From Novosphingobium sp. (lineage in GTDB: Bacteria > Pseudomonadota > Alphaproteobacteria > Sphingomonadales > Sphingomonadaceae): 64,000 nt of DNA. Every line of letters starts with the position of its first letter. The stretch's first letter is position 1. A model generated the notes under the pieces. The model was not told where the DNA came from. It made no database searches and saw only the letters and a program-made list of their open reading frames with translations. Location: the NCBI RefSeq assembly GCF_027486195.1, contig NZ_JAIXPP010000016.1:1-64000 (forward strand), given 5' to 3'. A program made the position numbers and the translations under genes. Positions 44,824 through 53,280 of this stretch are shown here, piece after piece.

Positions 44824-45777
44824 TCAGGCGGCTTCGCGCGCTGCACCCAGAATGCGTTCGCCCAGCATCCGGCCGGAGATCCAGGCGCATTCCACGCGCG
44901 GGCCAAGCAGCCAGTCCCCGCAGGCGCCGATGCGCTGCTGCTCGTTCCACAGGCAACCAAGCCCGGTGCCGGCTGACAAGGCGTAGCGCCAGCGATGCGC
45001 GGAATGAGCGAGCGGCATGTGGGCATGCGCTCCGGTCGCCTCATGCAAGGCAGCGAGCAGCAGGGGCGCGATTTCGTCGGGGCTGCGCTCGAGATGCGCA
45101 GTCGACCATTGCGGGGTGGCTTGGACTACCCAGCTCTCCGGTCCGCGCCGACCGGGCTTGGCGCTGTCGCGCGAGGCCCAGGCGAGGATGCCGTGGTTGC
45201 GCAGGATGTCCTCGCCGTGGGGCAGGGGGCTGTCGAAGGCGAACATCCCGGTCCAGCACGGCTGCGAACGCGCGAACAATGCGGTGCGGGCCAGATCGAA
45301 ATCGTGGAGCGTCAGAATCGGTGCGGCCTGCTCGGCAGGAAGCGCAAGGACGGCAGCATCGAATTGTTCGGTCGGCATGCCCTCACCAAGGAGGCGCCAG
45401 GACATGCCCTCTCGGGCAAGGCCGCTAACGTGGTGCGAAAAGCGCACTTCGTGCCGCGCCGCCATCTCGCGCACCACGACATTCATGGCGGGAACGCCGA
45501 TCCACGCGTCAGCGCCCGCATCGGGCCAGCGGACTGCCAGCCCGGCATCGGCCCAGCGAGCGACTTCAGCCGCGAAACCATCATGGCGAACAGTAAAGTA
45601 CTGTGCGCCGAAGTCGAAGCTCGCCTCGCCGTGGGGGGTCTCGACCCGCCTCGACGACATCCGGCCGCCAGCCTTGCGGCCCTTGTCGAACAAAGTGACC
45701 TGCCAGCCGTCCTTTGCCAGAACATCTGCACATGAGAGGCCCGCAATCCCGGCCCCGATGATGGCAACGCTACGCAT
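44824..45777 (-). CDS. FAD-dependent amine oxidase/renalase-like protein
   Basis: A 317-residue flavoprotein. It starts MRSVAIIGAGIAGLSCADVL with the FAD Rossmann motif, followed by KAGGRMSSRR (the GR motif of amine oxidase/renalase-type proteins) and FDFGAQYFTVR. The C-terminus has AGTGLGCLWNEQQRIGACGDWLLGPRVECAWISG, in parts ACGDWL and CAWISG, where the FAD pyrophosphate is bound. Bacterial renalase-like enzymes oxidise dihydro-NAD isomers; others in the group are uncharacterised, so the substrate is open. It lies 14 bases downstream of folE on the same strand and may be co-transcribed. Confidence 0.82.
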   Translation of the reverse strand: MRSVAIIGAGIAGLSCADVLAKDGWQVTLFDKGRKAGGRMSSRRVETPHGEASFDFGAQYFTVRHDGFAAEVARWADAGLAVRWPDAGADAWIGVPAMNVVVREMAARHEVRFSHHVSGLAREGMSWRLLGEGMPTEQFDAAVLALPAEQAAPILTLHDFDLARTALFARSQPCWTGMFAFDSPLPHGEDILRNHGILAWASRDSAKPGRRGPESWVVQATPQWSTAHLERSPDEIAPLLLAALHEATGAHAHMPLAHSAHRWRYALSAGTGLGCLWNEQQRIGACGDWLLGPRVECAWISGRMLGERILGAAREAA

Positions 45778-45791
45778 GGATCTGATCGCCG

Positions 45792-46406
45792 TTACTTGCG
45801 GCCCATCAGCGACAGCACTTCCTTGCGGCTGCTGTCATCCTCGAGGAAGCAGCCGAGCATGCGGCTGGTGACCATGCCAACACCTGGCGTGCGAACGCCG
45901 CGACCGGTCATGCAGCCATGCTGCGCCTCGATAACCACGGCAACGCCATGTGGCTGAAGATTGTCCCAGATGCAGTTGGCGACTTCGCTGGTCAGCCGTT
46001 CCTGAATCTGCAGGCGGCGAGCGAAGCCGTGCAGCACGCGCGCCAGCTTGGAGATGCCGACGACGCGGTTCCGGGGAAGGTAGGCGATCGATGCCGTGCC
46101 AGTGATCGGCGCGAGGTGGTGTTCGCAGTGCGACTGGAACGGAATGTCGCGCAGCAGGACGACTTCGTCATAGCCTGCAACTTCGCTGAAGGTGCGGCGC
46201 AGGTGGATGCCGGGGTCTTCCTCATAGCCGGCGCAGTATTCGCGCCATGCACGGCCGACGCGTGCGGGCGTGTCGGTAAGGCCTTCGCGCTCCGGGTCAT
46301 CGCCCGCCCAGCGCAGCAGCGTGCGGATTGCTTCCTGAACAGGTTCAGGAACAATCAGTTTTCCGTCTTCGTCGCGCGCTTCGAACTCGTGATTTACGTA
46401 ATTCAT
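45792..46406 (-). CDS. folE: GTP cyclohydrolase I
   Basis: A 204-residue enzyme that turns GTP into dihydroneopterin triphosphate, the first step of folate synthesis. Zinc ligands are in QSHCEHHLAPITG and in EAQHGCMTGRGV; the active-site segment RNRVVGISKLARVL is complete. The N-terminus NYVNHEFEARDEDG is a little longer than usual. The ATG at 46406 was chosen because upstream sequence is not family-like. It is divergent from the LOV-HTH gene, sharing a 219-bp promoter region, and is followed by the renalase-like gene. Confidence 0.95.
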   Translation of the reverse strand: MNYVNHEFEARDEDGKLIVPEPVQEAIRTLLRWAGDDPEREGLTDTPARVGRAWREYCAGYEEDPGIHLRRTFSEVAGYDEVVLLRDIPFQSHCEHHLAPITGTASIAYLPRNRVVGISKLARVLHGFARRLQIQERLTSEVANCIWDNLQPHGVAVVIEAQHGCMTGRGVRTPGVGMVTSRMLGCFLEDDSSRKEVLSLMGRK

Positions 46407-46625
46407 GCGTGCGCTCCGTGGACGAGAGGAAGTTGCGCGCCGGAATGGACCACGCACTCGCTGCAGAAAAAGGGCAGAAATCCGCGCGGCACATATTGCA
46501 GCACCGTCGCAAATGGGTTTACCCACGCAGCAATCTTGGCTCTAAGGATCGGGACGGGGCCGGTTTTTGGGAACATGGACCTAAGGGCAATTGCGCGCGG
46601 CGCTCCGGAGCCGAAGGGAAAGAAT

Positions 46626-47216
46626 ATGGCAATTGGCGCAATGATCGAGAACAGCCTGGTGGCCGCGGTGGTGAGCAACCCGCGTTTGCCGGACAATCCC
46701 ATCGTGGATTGCAACGCGGCTTTCATGGAACTCACCGGCTATGGGCGCGATGAAATCATAGGGCGCAATTGCCGTTTCCTGCGCGGCCCGGGCACCGAAC
46801 CGGAACTGACCGCACAGCTGCGCGACGGCATCGCGGCACGCGTGCCGGTGATGGTCGAGTTGCTCAACTACAAACGCGATGGGACCCCGTTCCGCAACGC
46901 AGTTATGATCGCGCCGATCTTCGATGCTGCGGGGGAGCTTGAATGGTTCCTCGGCAGCCAGGTGGAAATCGCCGGGGCAGCCGATGCCGTGCCGAGCGCC
47001 CGCGCGGTGGAAGCGCGCGAGAAGGTCGCCTCGCTTTCGCGCCGGCAACGCGAGATCCTCGAATGCATCGCAGCCGGGCGGCTCAACAAGCAGATCGCCT
47101 ACGAGCTTGGGCTGAGCGAGCGGACGGTCAAGCTCCACCGGGCGGCGGTGCTGCGCGCGCTGGGTGTTCGCACGAGCGCGGACGCCATCCGCATGGCGAT
47201 CGAAGCGGGGCTCTGA
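46626..47216 (+). CDS. LOV-HTH blue-light regulated transcription factor (EL222-like)
   Basis: A 196-residue protein with a short-helix start, a LOV domain (about residues 8-115) and a LuxR-type HTH (about 133-196). The flavin-binding Cys49 is in GRNCRFLRG, and the rest of the LOV core is present (NAAFMELTGY, LLNYKRDGTPFRN, FLGSQVEI). The HTH reads LSRRQREILECIAAGRLNKQ. Order and sequence are close to EL222 of Erythrobacter litoralis, in which blue light forms a Cys-flavin adduct, frees the HTH and allows dimer binding to DNA. Start at 46626 has GAAGGGAAAG before it; an in-frame ATG at 46575 is an alternative. Confidence 0.92.
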   Translation: MAIGAMIENSLVAAVVSNPRLPDNPIVDCNAAFMELTGYGRDEIIGRNCRFLRGPGTEPELTAQLRDGIAARVPVMVELLNYKRDGTPFRNAVMIAPIFDAAGELEWFLGSQVEIAGAADAVPSARAVEAREKVASLSRRQREILECIAAGRLNKQIAYELGLSERTVKLHRAAVLRALGVRTSADAIRMAIEAGL

Positions 47217-47626
47217 CACCCGACCTGGCGGCAATGAACCCGAGTCGCCCTAAGGGGCCGCGAACCCTGCCCAAGTGGCGTGATTTGCCCTCCGGGACAG
47301 GTTGAGGGCGCGGGGGTCGAAGCCCACCTCTGAGCTATCGGGTCGATGGAGCAAAGCTCCTCTTCGCGGTCGCAAATGGGTGCGAGCCTTCTGGTCCCCC
47401 CCGCTTCACCGGGAGGTTCGCACCTGTTTCCCTGTCATAGTGAGTTTGCCAGCCGGCGCCTTGCGATAAAGCGCGAGCCGTGTCTGCAGAGCGTTCGTTT
47501 GCAGTCCGCCCGTCTAGCTCGTGATCGTAGCTGGTGCAGCCGCTTGGCCGCATTGCTTGAGGGGAGGCAAAAAGGTCCCCCCGGCCATCAGGCCGAGGGG
47601 ACAGGCTGCGTACCTCGTGAAAGCGA
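47217..47626. other. Intergenic region, with terminator but no gene
   Basis: About 410 bases between the LOV-HTH gene and the TorF-like porin gene, which face each other. No credible coding region was found. The only clear element is the terminator at 47575-47602. A ggttcgcacc/ggtgcgagcc inverted pair near 47376-47425 can form a hairpin and may serve the LOV-HTH transcript. Confidence 0.5.
47575..47602 (-). terminator. Rho-independent terminator of the TorF-like porin gene
   Basis: GTCCCC-CCGGCC (47575-47586) pairs with GGCCG-AGGGGAC (47591-47602) around ATCA with one mismatch. On the minus strand the stem is followed by CCTTTTTGCC, a short T-run. It lies 25 bases after the porin stop. Confidence 0.8.
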
Positions 47627-48478
47627 TCAGAATGCAGCGGTAATCGAGGCCACGAACTTCGAACCGGCGATCGTCTTGCCGTTCTTGGTCGAGGAGAAGT
47701 TGGGCTGCAGGTAGGCTGCCTCGGCATCGCTGATGTCGGTATCGACATAGGCGAGGCCGAGCGTGAGCTTGCCGAGTGCGATATCCGCGCCCAGCAGCCA
47801 ATCGACGTATTCACCGGTCGGCGCGACGCTGGTGCCGTTGGGACCCAGGCCCGAGTTGCCCTTCGAGTAACCGATGTGGCCCTTGAGGGTAATCGGAGTC
47901 GACGGGATGCCAGCAGCGGCGTCGGTCCAGATATAGAGGTTGTCCTTCTTGTCGCCCGGGTTGTCATAGACCCCGGCAACCGCAGAGGCGCCCGAGTTGT
48001 ACCATCTGCCAAGCGCTTGCTGCTTGGGCGCATAGGCGACGCCGGCGGTCAGGCTGGCTGGCCCCACCGTCCCCGAAAGCTTGACGTAGGGTTCGGCGAA
48101 GGCGGTTTTGCTGGCGCCGCCGGGATAGGTGTACCAGGTCAGGCCGACGTCGAGCGCTACGGATTTGGCGACGGGGACCTTGTAGCCGGCGATGAGGTCG
48201 AGTTCGAGGTTCGGACCGCCGAAGGTGCCCCAACCGGCGAGGTTCGACGACCAGAAGCCCGCATAGGCGCCGCTCTCATGGCTGACGGTGATCCCGCCCT
48301 GCACCGCCACGCCGCCGTTCGATTGCGAGACGCCGCGGAACCGGTAGTCAGAGACGAGTGCAATGTTGCCCGAGATGGTTATGGCCGGGGGAGGCGCGGT
48401 ATCGTCGGCGTGAGCCGCAGTGGTGACCAGCGCGGAAACAGCGGTCATAAGTGCCATGGTGGCAAGACGGAACTTCAT
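47627..48478 (-). CDS. TorF family putative porin
   Basis: A 283-residue outer-membrane protein. The signal peptide MKFRLATMALMTAVSALVTT...AHA is followed by DDTAPPPA and then the TorF-type start ITISGNIALVSDYRFRGVSQ. The barrel ends with Phe (VASITAAF). Alternating beta pattern and Gly/Asn-rich turns run through the protein. TorF-type proteins are porins of unknown specificity. Its signal peptide is almost the same as that of the BBP2-like porin upstream (48733-49887), and a broken copy of part of this gene lies in between, so local duplication and gene conversion are likely. The ATG is at 48478. Confidence 0.85.
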   Translation of the reverse strand: MKFRLATMALMTAVSALVTTAAHADDTAPPPAITISGNIALVSDYRFRGVSQSNGGVAVQGGITVSHESGAYAGFWSSNLAGWGTFGGPNLELDLIAGYKVPVAKSVALDVGLTWYTYPGGASKTAFAEPYVKLSGTVGPASLTAGVAYAPKQQALGRWYNSGASAVAGVYDNPGDKKDNLYIWTDAAAGIPSTPITLKGHIGYSKGNSGLGPNGTSVAPTGEYVDWLLGADIALGKLTLGLAYVDTDISDAEAAYLQPNFSSTKNGKTIAGSKFVASITAAF

Positions 48479-48496
48479 GTGGAACGACCTCCCTGG

Positions 48497-48683
48497 GGCC
48501 GAAGCCCGAGTTGCCCTTCGAGTAGCCGATGTGGCCCTTGAGGGTAACCGGGATCGACGGGATGCCCACCGCCGCATTGGTGTGGATGTAGAAGTTGTCT
48601 ATCTTTGCGCCCGGGCTGCCATAGACCCCGGCGACTGCGTGGAAGCGTAGGCGACGCCGGTGGTGACGCTGGCCGGGCCGATC
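48497..48683 (-). pseudogene. Decayed internal fragment of a second TorF-like porin gene
   Basis: The stretch matches about 47842-48067 of the intact porin gene at high identity, with a gap of about 40 bases and other small changes. On the minus strand it reads VTTGVAYAST, then, after a frameshift, NAAVGIPSIPVTLKGHIGYSKGNSGFGP. It has no start region and no 3' end; its downstream edge fuses directly to the upstream region of the intact porin gene (the CGACCTCCCTGGG before the ATG). This is the scar of a deletion between tandem copies. Confidence 0.8.
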
Positions 48684-48685
48684 TG

Positions 48686-48726
48686 CCGGGCGGGTGGATA
48701 GCGCCGCGCGCTATCCGCCCGCCCGG
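48686..48726. terminator. Large hairpin after BBP2-like porin gene
   Basis: CCGGGCGGGTGGATAGCG (48686-48703) pairs with CGCTATCCGCCCGCCCGG (48709-48726) over 18 bases with one G-T wobble and a 5-base loop. It lies 7 bases after the stop of the porin gene at 48733. There is no T-tract, so it may stabilise the mRNA end or act with Rho. Confidence 0.6.
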
Positions 48727-48732
48727 CGGCGA

Positions 48733-49887
48733 TCAGAACATCACGCCCATCTCGAGGCGCCCGCGCACCTGTTCCCTGTTCAGGCCTGCAGCACCAAAAG
48801 CGGCGCCCGGGACGATGTCGTCGGCGCGAACATAGGAGAATTCCGGCCGGATGAAGAACCGGTCCCACGTGTAGGTGGGTGTGACGGTGAAGGAGTAGGC
48901 TTTGGAGCCCGGGCCGTATAGGAAGTTCGCGGCCGTGGCGCTGGGGCGGTTGCTGTCGATGTATTCGAAGCGCACCGGCAGGGCCCAGTGATCGTCGACC
49001 TTGTACTTGGCGAGCAGGCCGACGGCGAAATTCTGCGCCTTGGTGGTGCCCGCCTGGGGCAGGTCCGGCACCCAAGCATACTGGAAGTAGGGCTGCACCA
49101 GCCACTTGCTGCCGGAGTAGCTGTAGATCACGTTGAGGATGGTGCTGTTGTTCTGCACCATCGGCGTGTTGAAGGTGGAGCGGTAGTTTTTGCTGAGCGC
49201 GCCGCCCAGCACCACCGAGAGGGTGTGCGGTCCGTCAACATAGCTGACTACGCCCGACAACCAGTTGAACTTGCCGGAGAAAAATCCATCGGTGTAGGCG
49301 AGGCTGAAGCTCAGCTTGCCGGCCGTCAGATTGGCCTGCACACCGCGGGTCATCACATTTTCCTGGCCCCACAGGATGCCACGTTCGATGTTGGTGTTCT
49401 GGAAGGTGAAGGGCGCTTCCAGCCCGATCAGCGTGGGCAGGATACCGGCCTGCACGTTGAACGTGGACGAGGGCGCGATCTTCACCCAGGCCTGGGGCAC
49501 CACGCCATAGCTGTTGCTGGTGTAGTCGGTGGACTTCACGAAGGCAGCGCCCAGCGTTTCCTGATTGTAGAGGCCGGCCTGCACGAGGAATTGGAACAGG
49601 CCTTCCGGCTTCTGCACGATAACCTGCGCGTTCGACAGATCGGCAAAGCTGTCGGCCACACCCGGCGTGGTGTTGGACTGCGTGCCGAAATAACCGCTGC
49701 CAATGGCGGTTACATAGAGTTTGGAGCCCGCAACATCGACGCTGATCGGATCGGGATTATAGCTCAACGGGCCGGAAAGGGCCGGGAGAAGCGCCGGGGG
49801 AGGTGCGGCTTCCTCGGCGTGCGCGGACGTAGCGGCGAACGCGGAAACAGCGGACATAAGTGCCATGGTGGCAAGACGGAACTTCAT
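48733..49887 (-). CDS. Outer-membrane porin, BBP2/OmpL-like
   Basis: A 384-residue beta-barrel protein: signal peptide MKFRLATMALMSAVSAF...AHA, short EEAAPPPA linker, then a barrel with patterns of the putative beta-barrel porin-2 family, such as FLVQAGLYNQETLG, VQAGILPTLIGLEAPFTFQN, ERGILWGQENVMTRG and FFIRPEFSYVRAD, ending in MGVMF with terminal Phe. These porins often serve sugar, carboxylate or ion uptake, with no definite substrate here. It lies between the porin scar and a two-component system that could regulate it. The ATG at 49887 was chosen to begin the signal peptide. Confidence 0.82.
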   Translation of the reverse strand: MKFRLATMALMSAVSAFAATSAHAEEAAPPPALLPALSGPLSYNPDPISVDVAGSKLYVTAIGSGYFGTQSNTTPGVADSFADLSNAQVIVQKPEGLFQFLVQAGLYNQETLGAAFVKSTDYTSNSYGVVPQAWVKIAPSSTFNVQAGILPTLIGLEAPFTFQNTNIERGILWGQENVMTRGVQANLTAGKLSFSLAYTDGFFSGKFNWLSGVVSYVDGPHTLSVVLGGALSKNYRSTFNTPMVQNNSTILNVIYSYSGSKWLVQPYFQYAWVPDLPQAGTTKAQNFAVGLLAKYKVDDHWALPVRFEYIDSNRPSATAANFLYGPGSKAYSFTVTPTYTWDRFFIRPEFSYVRADDIVPGAAFGAAGLNREQVRGRLEMGVMF

Positions 49888-50108
49888 GTGGAACAACCTC
49901 CCTGGGACCGAGCCCGAGATTAAGGATACCGTTCCTGCCTGCGATCGCTGGTGCGTGGCATCTCACTGCCTGGTGTCACGTCATGCGCGATAGAGTAATA
50001 CTTGCCGTAAATATCTTGCTGCTTGATTGCTGGATGGTGTCGTAATGTTGCTAATCGTGCTGCAGTGCAAAAAAACCGGGCTGCGATGTTTTTGCAACAG
50101 CGAGGGAG

Positions 50109-51464
50109 TCAGGTGGGATTCGCCGCTGCCGGCAGGGGCAGGCTAATCACGGCCGCCAGCCCCGTGCCCTCGCCATCGAGCTGGCGCTTGTTGATCAGCG
50201 AGAGGGTGCCGCCTTCCAGCTTGACCGCTGCCTGCACGATGGCAAGGCCCAGCCCCATGCCCGGCGTATCCCGCGTGCGGGCGGTGTCGAGCCGGAAAAA
50301 GGGCTGGAACACGTCTTCCATGCGATCTTCGGGAATGCCGGGGCCATCATCCTCTATGCGGATGACAACGGCATAGGGCTCGCTCGCCAGTGAGACGCGG
50401 ACATTGCCAGCATAGTGCAGCGCGTTGTCTATAAGGTTTGCCAGCGCCCGGCGGATCGAGACCGCGCGCGCCATGATCTCGCAGCTCTCGGGGCCATCGT
50501 AATGCGCATCGAGGCCCTGATCGGCGGCACTATCGACCAGGGTGGCAGCCATGATCGCGATATCGATGCGCTGCGGCGGGATCTGGGTGCCGCCAGCCTC
50601 GACAAAGGCCTGCAGCGATTCGAGCAACTGGCGCATCTCGCCGATATCGTGTTCCAGCTCGGCGCGCGTTTCGTCATCGAGCCCGGCGCCATCAAGCCGC
50701 AGTTGGAGCCGCGCCAGCGGTGTGCGCAAGTCGTGCCCGATGGCAAGCATGGACTGGGTGCGCTCGGCCTGCTGGCGCTGAATGCGGCGCTGCATCTGGT
50801 TGAAAGCGCGGATCAAGCGGCGCACTTCATCAGGGCCCTGTTCTGGCAGGCCGCCAAGACTCGGCGTTTCGATGTGCCGAAGCGCGCTGACAAGGTGTTG
50901 CAACGATCGCATCGTCGCGCGGAACATGAACCATGCCAGCGCGCCGAGCACCAGCGTGGGCAGCAGCATCGGCAGGATCTGCCAGAGTGAAAGCTGAAGC
51001 CGCACTTCGCCGGCATAAGTCTCGAAACCAAGCGCACTGCCATCTGCCATGACGAGCGTGCCGGCGACATCGCGGCTGCCGCGCGCGTGCTCAACGAAGA
51101 GGTGCTGGCCATTTTCCGCCAGCGCGGGTCCAGCCGCGAGAATGCGAGCCGTCAGGGCCGTATCCTGCGATGTCGCTGCCACCCGCGGAGCGCGGGGATA
51201 CCATTCGAGCGTGAAGCGCCGCGAGGAAAGTGCGCGGACCGCCTCGGGACGCCGCTCGGGCGCTTCGCGGGAAATCGCGCGGGCGGCCAGGGCCAGATGC
51301 TCGCCGATGCGCGCGGCATCGTCGCGCTGCACCGCCGTGGTCGTTGCGGAATCGAACAGGAAGGTATTGGCGAGGAAATCGACCGCGGCGACCAGCAGCA
51401 GGATCGCCAGCAACCGTTCGGTCAGGCCAAGGCGGCGAAATCCCAGGCGATACTGGCGTTTCAA
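50109..51464 (-). CDS. Sensor histidine kinase (EnvZ-type)
   Basis: A 451-residue membrane kinase. First membrane helix about residues 17-37, a periplasmic sensor of about 125 residues, second helix about 163-183 (ILPMLLPTLVLGALAWFMF), a HAMP domain, the phosphoacceptor His in AIGHDLRTPLARLQLRL, and an ATPase domain with N-box NLIDNALHY, G1 DDGPGIPED, F-box FQPFFRLD and G2 GMGLGLAIV. It should phosphorylate the OmpR-type regulator encoded just upstream. The start is a TTG that overlaps the regulator's TGA stop (TTGA), which couples their translation. The signal sensed is unknown. Confidence 0.93.
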   Translation of the reverse strand: MKRQYRLGFRRLGLTERLLAILLLVAAVDFLANTFLFDSATTTAVQRDDAARIGEHLALAARAISREAPERRPEAVRALSSRRFTLEWYPRAPRVAATSQDTALTARILAAGPALAENGQHLFVEHARGSRDVAGTLVMADGSALGFETYAGEVRLQLSLWQILPMLLPTLVLGALAWFMFRATMRSLQHLVSALRHIETPSLGGLPEQGPDEVRRLIRAFNQMQRRIQRQQAERTQSMLAIGHDLRTPLARLQLRLDGAGLDDETRAELEHDIGEMRQLLESLQAFVEAGGTQIPPQRIDIAIMAATLVDSAADQGLDAHYDGPESCEIMARAVSIRRALANLIDNALHYAGNVRVSLASEPYAVVIRIEDDGPGIPEDRMEDVFQPFFRLDTARTRDTPGMGLGLAIVQAAVKLEGGTLSLINKRQLDGEGTGLAAVISLPLPAAANPT

Positions 51465-52174
51465 CCCCGCCGGACTTCCGCCTTGAACATGTAGCCAACC
51501 CCGCGCACCGTCACGATCGGCGGTTCGCTGCCACTGGCGGAAAGCTTGCGGCGCAGGCGGCTGACCAGCACGTCGATGCTGCGGTCCGAACTGTCACCCA
51601 GCCGTGTGCGCGAAAGTTCGATCAGCCGTTCGCGCCCGAGCACGCGCTGGCGGTGGCTGACGAAGGTGGCGAGCAGATCGAATTCGGCGCCGGTGAGATC
51701 GACCATCGCGCCGCTGGGCGAGCGCAGCTCGCGGCGCGACAGCGAGAGGATCCAGCCTTCGAAGTGGACTTCGCTGGTACGTTCGTCACCCTTGGCGACG
51801 CCCTCGCCGCCGCCGCGCCGCAGGACCGCGCCGATCCGCGCGATGAGCTCGCGCGCACTATAGGGCTTGGCGATGTAGTCATCCGCCCCGAGTTCGAGCC
51901 CGAGCACGCGGTCTTCTTCGCTGCCGCGCGCCGAGGCGAAGATGATCGGCACATCGCTCTGGCGGCGCAGCTTGCGGAACAGTTCGATCCCGCTGGCGCC
52001 GGGGAGCATGATATCGAGGACCACGAGTTCGGCAGGCTCGGCTTCGAGCATGACCCACATTTCGGCACCAGTCGCCGCCGTGCGGACGGCATAGCCGTTC
52101 TCCCGCAAGGCGCGTGCGGTCAGCATGCGGAGCGAAACGTCGTCTTCAACCAGCAGAATGGAAGGTGCAGTCAT
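51461..52174 (-). CDS. OmpR-family response regulator
   Basis: A 237-residue regulator with a receiver domain (acidic pair in LLVEDDVSLRM, phosphoacceptor Asp in LVVLDIMLPGASG, conserved Lys in DDYIAKPYSARE) and a C-terminal winged helix (SLSRRELRSPSG, DRSIDVLVSRLRRKL, TVRGVGYMF). All residues for phosphorylation are intact. It is the first gene of a coupled pair with the EnvZ-type kinase. Targets may include the porin gene next to the kinase gene, by analogy with OmpR systems; no binding sites were identified. Confidence 0.94.
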   Translation of the reverse strand: MTAPSILLVEDDVSLRMLTARALRENGYAVRTAATGAEMWVMLEAEPAELVVLDIMLPGASGIELFRKLRRQSDVPIIFASARGSEEDRVLGLELGADDYIAKPYSARELIARIGAVLRRGGGEGVAKGDERTSEVHFEGWILSLSRRELRSPSGAMVDLTGAEFDLLATFVSHRQRVLGRERLIELSRTRLGDSSDRSIDVLVSRLRRKLSASGSEPPIVTVRGVGYMFKAEVRRG

Positions 52175-52233
52175 GGCCGTGTTCCGAGCCTAGAGGGGGG
52201 CAGGGGAGGCGGCAAGCCCCCCGCATGAGCAGT

Positions 52234-52533
52234 TCAATCCACTGCGGCGAGTTCATCACCGCGCGCGGTGTTGCTGCGGGTTTCGGCGCGGGCCTGTGCG
52301 ACGTAGGCATGGCAGGCCGCGCCCTTGAGCGGATCGGGATTGCAGGCGATCGGCACAGATGCCGCCGCGCGCGGCGAGGGGGTGTGGCGCTGCGCGGTGC
52401 AGGCAATGCTCTTCATCGCATCGGGATTGCAGGGCGCCGGGGCAGCGTGAGCGATTGCGGGGGCAAGCGCGGACGGGGGAGCAGGCGGGGAAGCGAGCAG
52501 GGCGGCGGACAGAGCAAGCGAGGCAAGCAGCAT
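52234..52533 (-). CDS. Small secreted Cys-containing protein, hypothetical
   Basis: A 99-residue protein with a probable signal peptide (MLLASLALSAALLASPPAPP). The mature part contains two related Cys units: CNPDAMKSIACTAQ and CNPDPLKGAACHAY, about 32 residues apart, with the pattern C-N-P-D-x2-K-x2-A-C. This looks like a duplicated loop, each probably closed by a disulfide. No known family was recognised. The ATG at 52533 begins the signal peptide, and upstream codons in frame are not convincing. Confidence 0.5.
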   Translation of the reverse strand: MLLASLALSAALLASPPAPPSALAPAIAHAAPAPCNPDAMKSIACTAQRHTPSPRAAASVPIACNPDPLKGAACHAYVAQARAETRSNTARGDELAAVD

Positions 52534-52989
52534 GGGCGACTCCGTTGCAAATGGGGCTGCTGCTCCGATGGTGTCATTTGATTGCCTGCCGTCGTCTGAT
52601 TTGTGACGAATTGTGTCTCCTGCAGAATCATGCGCGCTCGCGCGCCCATGGCCGGCGCGTCGCGGGAGGATTGATCGCAAGCGCGGTCAGGTTCGGAGGC
52701 TGCGACCGAGTGTTAATACGTACATTTCGCAGGATTCACGATTGCGCAGGGCGATGGCGCTGCGGAGAAGCGCTGCCTTTGTGCGCGCGCGCCAATCATG
52801 GCAGTGCCGAAAATTCCTCATAAAGCATTGTTTAATATAAATAAATAGTAGGGTGAAGCGCCATCTTCAGTTTGGCGGCGGGCCTTTCACGGTATCCTCG
52901 ATCATCGGTCCATTTGGTGATGGTCGTTAAAGCGCACGGTTAAGGCGCGGCTCCTACACAATGTCTCCATCAGCGGGGGAGGCGTCGCA
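52534..52989. other. Intergenic region with AT-rich promoter-like stretch
   Basis: About 455 bases between divergent genes, without a credible coding sequence. From about 52815 to 52855 the sequence is strikingly AT-rich (ttgtttaatataaataaata) for this genome, which suits a promoter or a binding site of a nucleoid protein upstream of the pilin locus. AGCGGGGGAGG directly before 52990 supplies the ribosome site. Confidence 0.45.
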
Positions 52990-53280
52990 ATGGAAGAAGT
53001 GCGCGAAAGCTACGGGGCGATTTATCGGGTGATCCGGGAAGCCAATGGCTTCGGCTATGTCACGCCCGGTCTGCGAGGCCGGATGTATCAGGCCATCGAT
53101 ACGCTGAAGACCTTCAAGGCGCCGGCCGACCACATCGGCATTGCCGAGCGGATTTCGGTGACCTTGCACGCGCTGGAGTGGGCCACGCTGCGGCGCGACG
53201 ATTCGCGCCGGGCGGTAGACTGGCAGGCGCTCGGCGCGCTGGAGGAGCAGTGGCTGTCCGCCCCTGTTCCGAGATCATGA
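52990..53280 (+). CDS. Hypothetical 96-residue protein upstream of pilin gene
   Basis: A helical, soluble 96-residue protein starting MEEVRESYGAIYRVIREANG. No domain recognised. It has a strong ribosome site (GGGGGAGG) and its TGA overlaps the ATG of the Flp pilin gene (ATGA), so the two are co-translated. A pilus-related role is inferred only from this linkage. Confidence 0.7.
   Translation: MEEVRESYGAIYRVIREANGFGYVTPGLRGRMYQAIDTLKTFKAPADHIGIAERISVTLHALEWATLRRDDSRRAVDWQALGALEEQWLSAPVPRS

Noticed and set aside
44724..44825. Short minus-strand reading frame after the renalase-like gene (VVRRLEAEIDELRKVPLRGA)
   Set aside because: Only about 30 codons, no start codon with ribosome site, and no sign of conservation can be judged here.
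48348..48569. Minus-strand frame of 73 codons starting with MGIPSIPV
   Set aside because: It joins the porin remnant to the leader and a wrong frame of the intact porin gene; part of the scar, not a gene.
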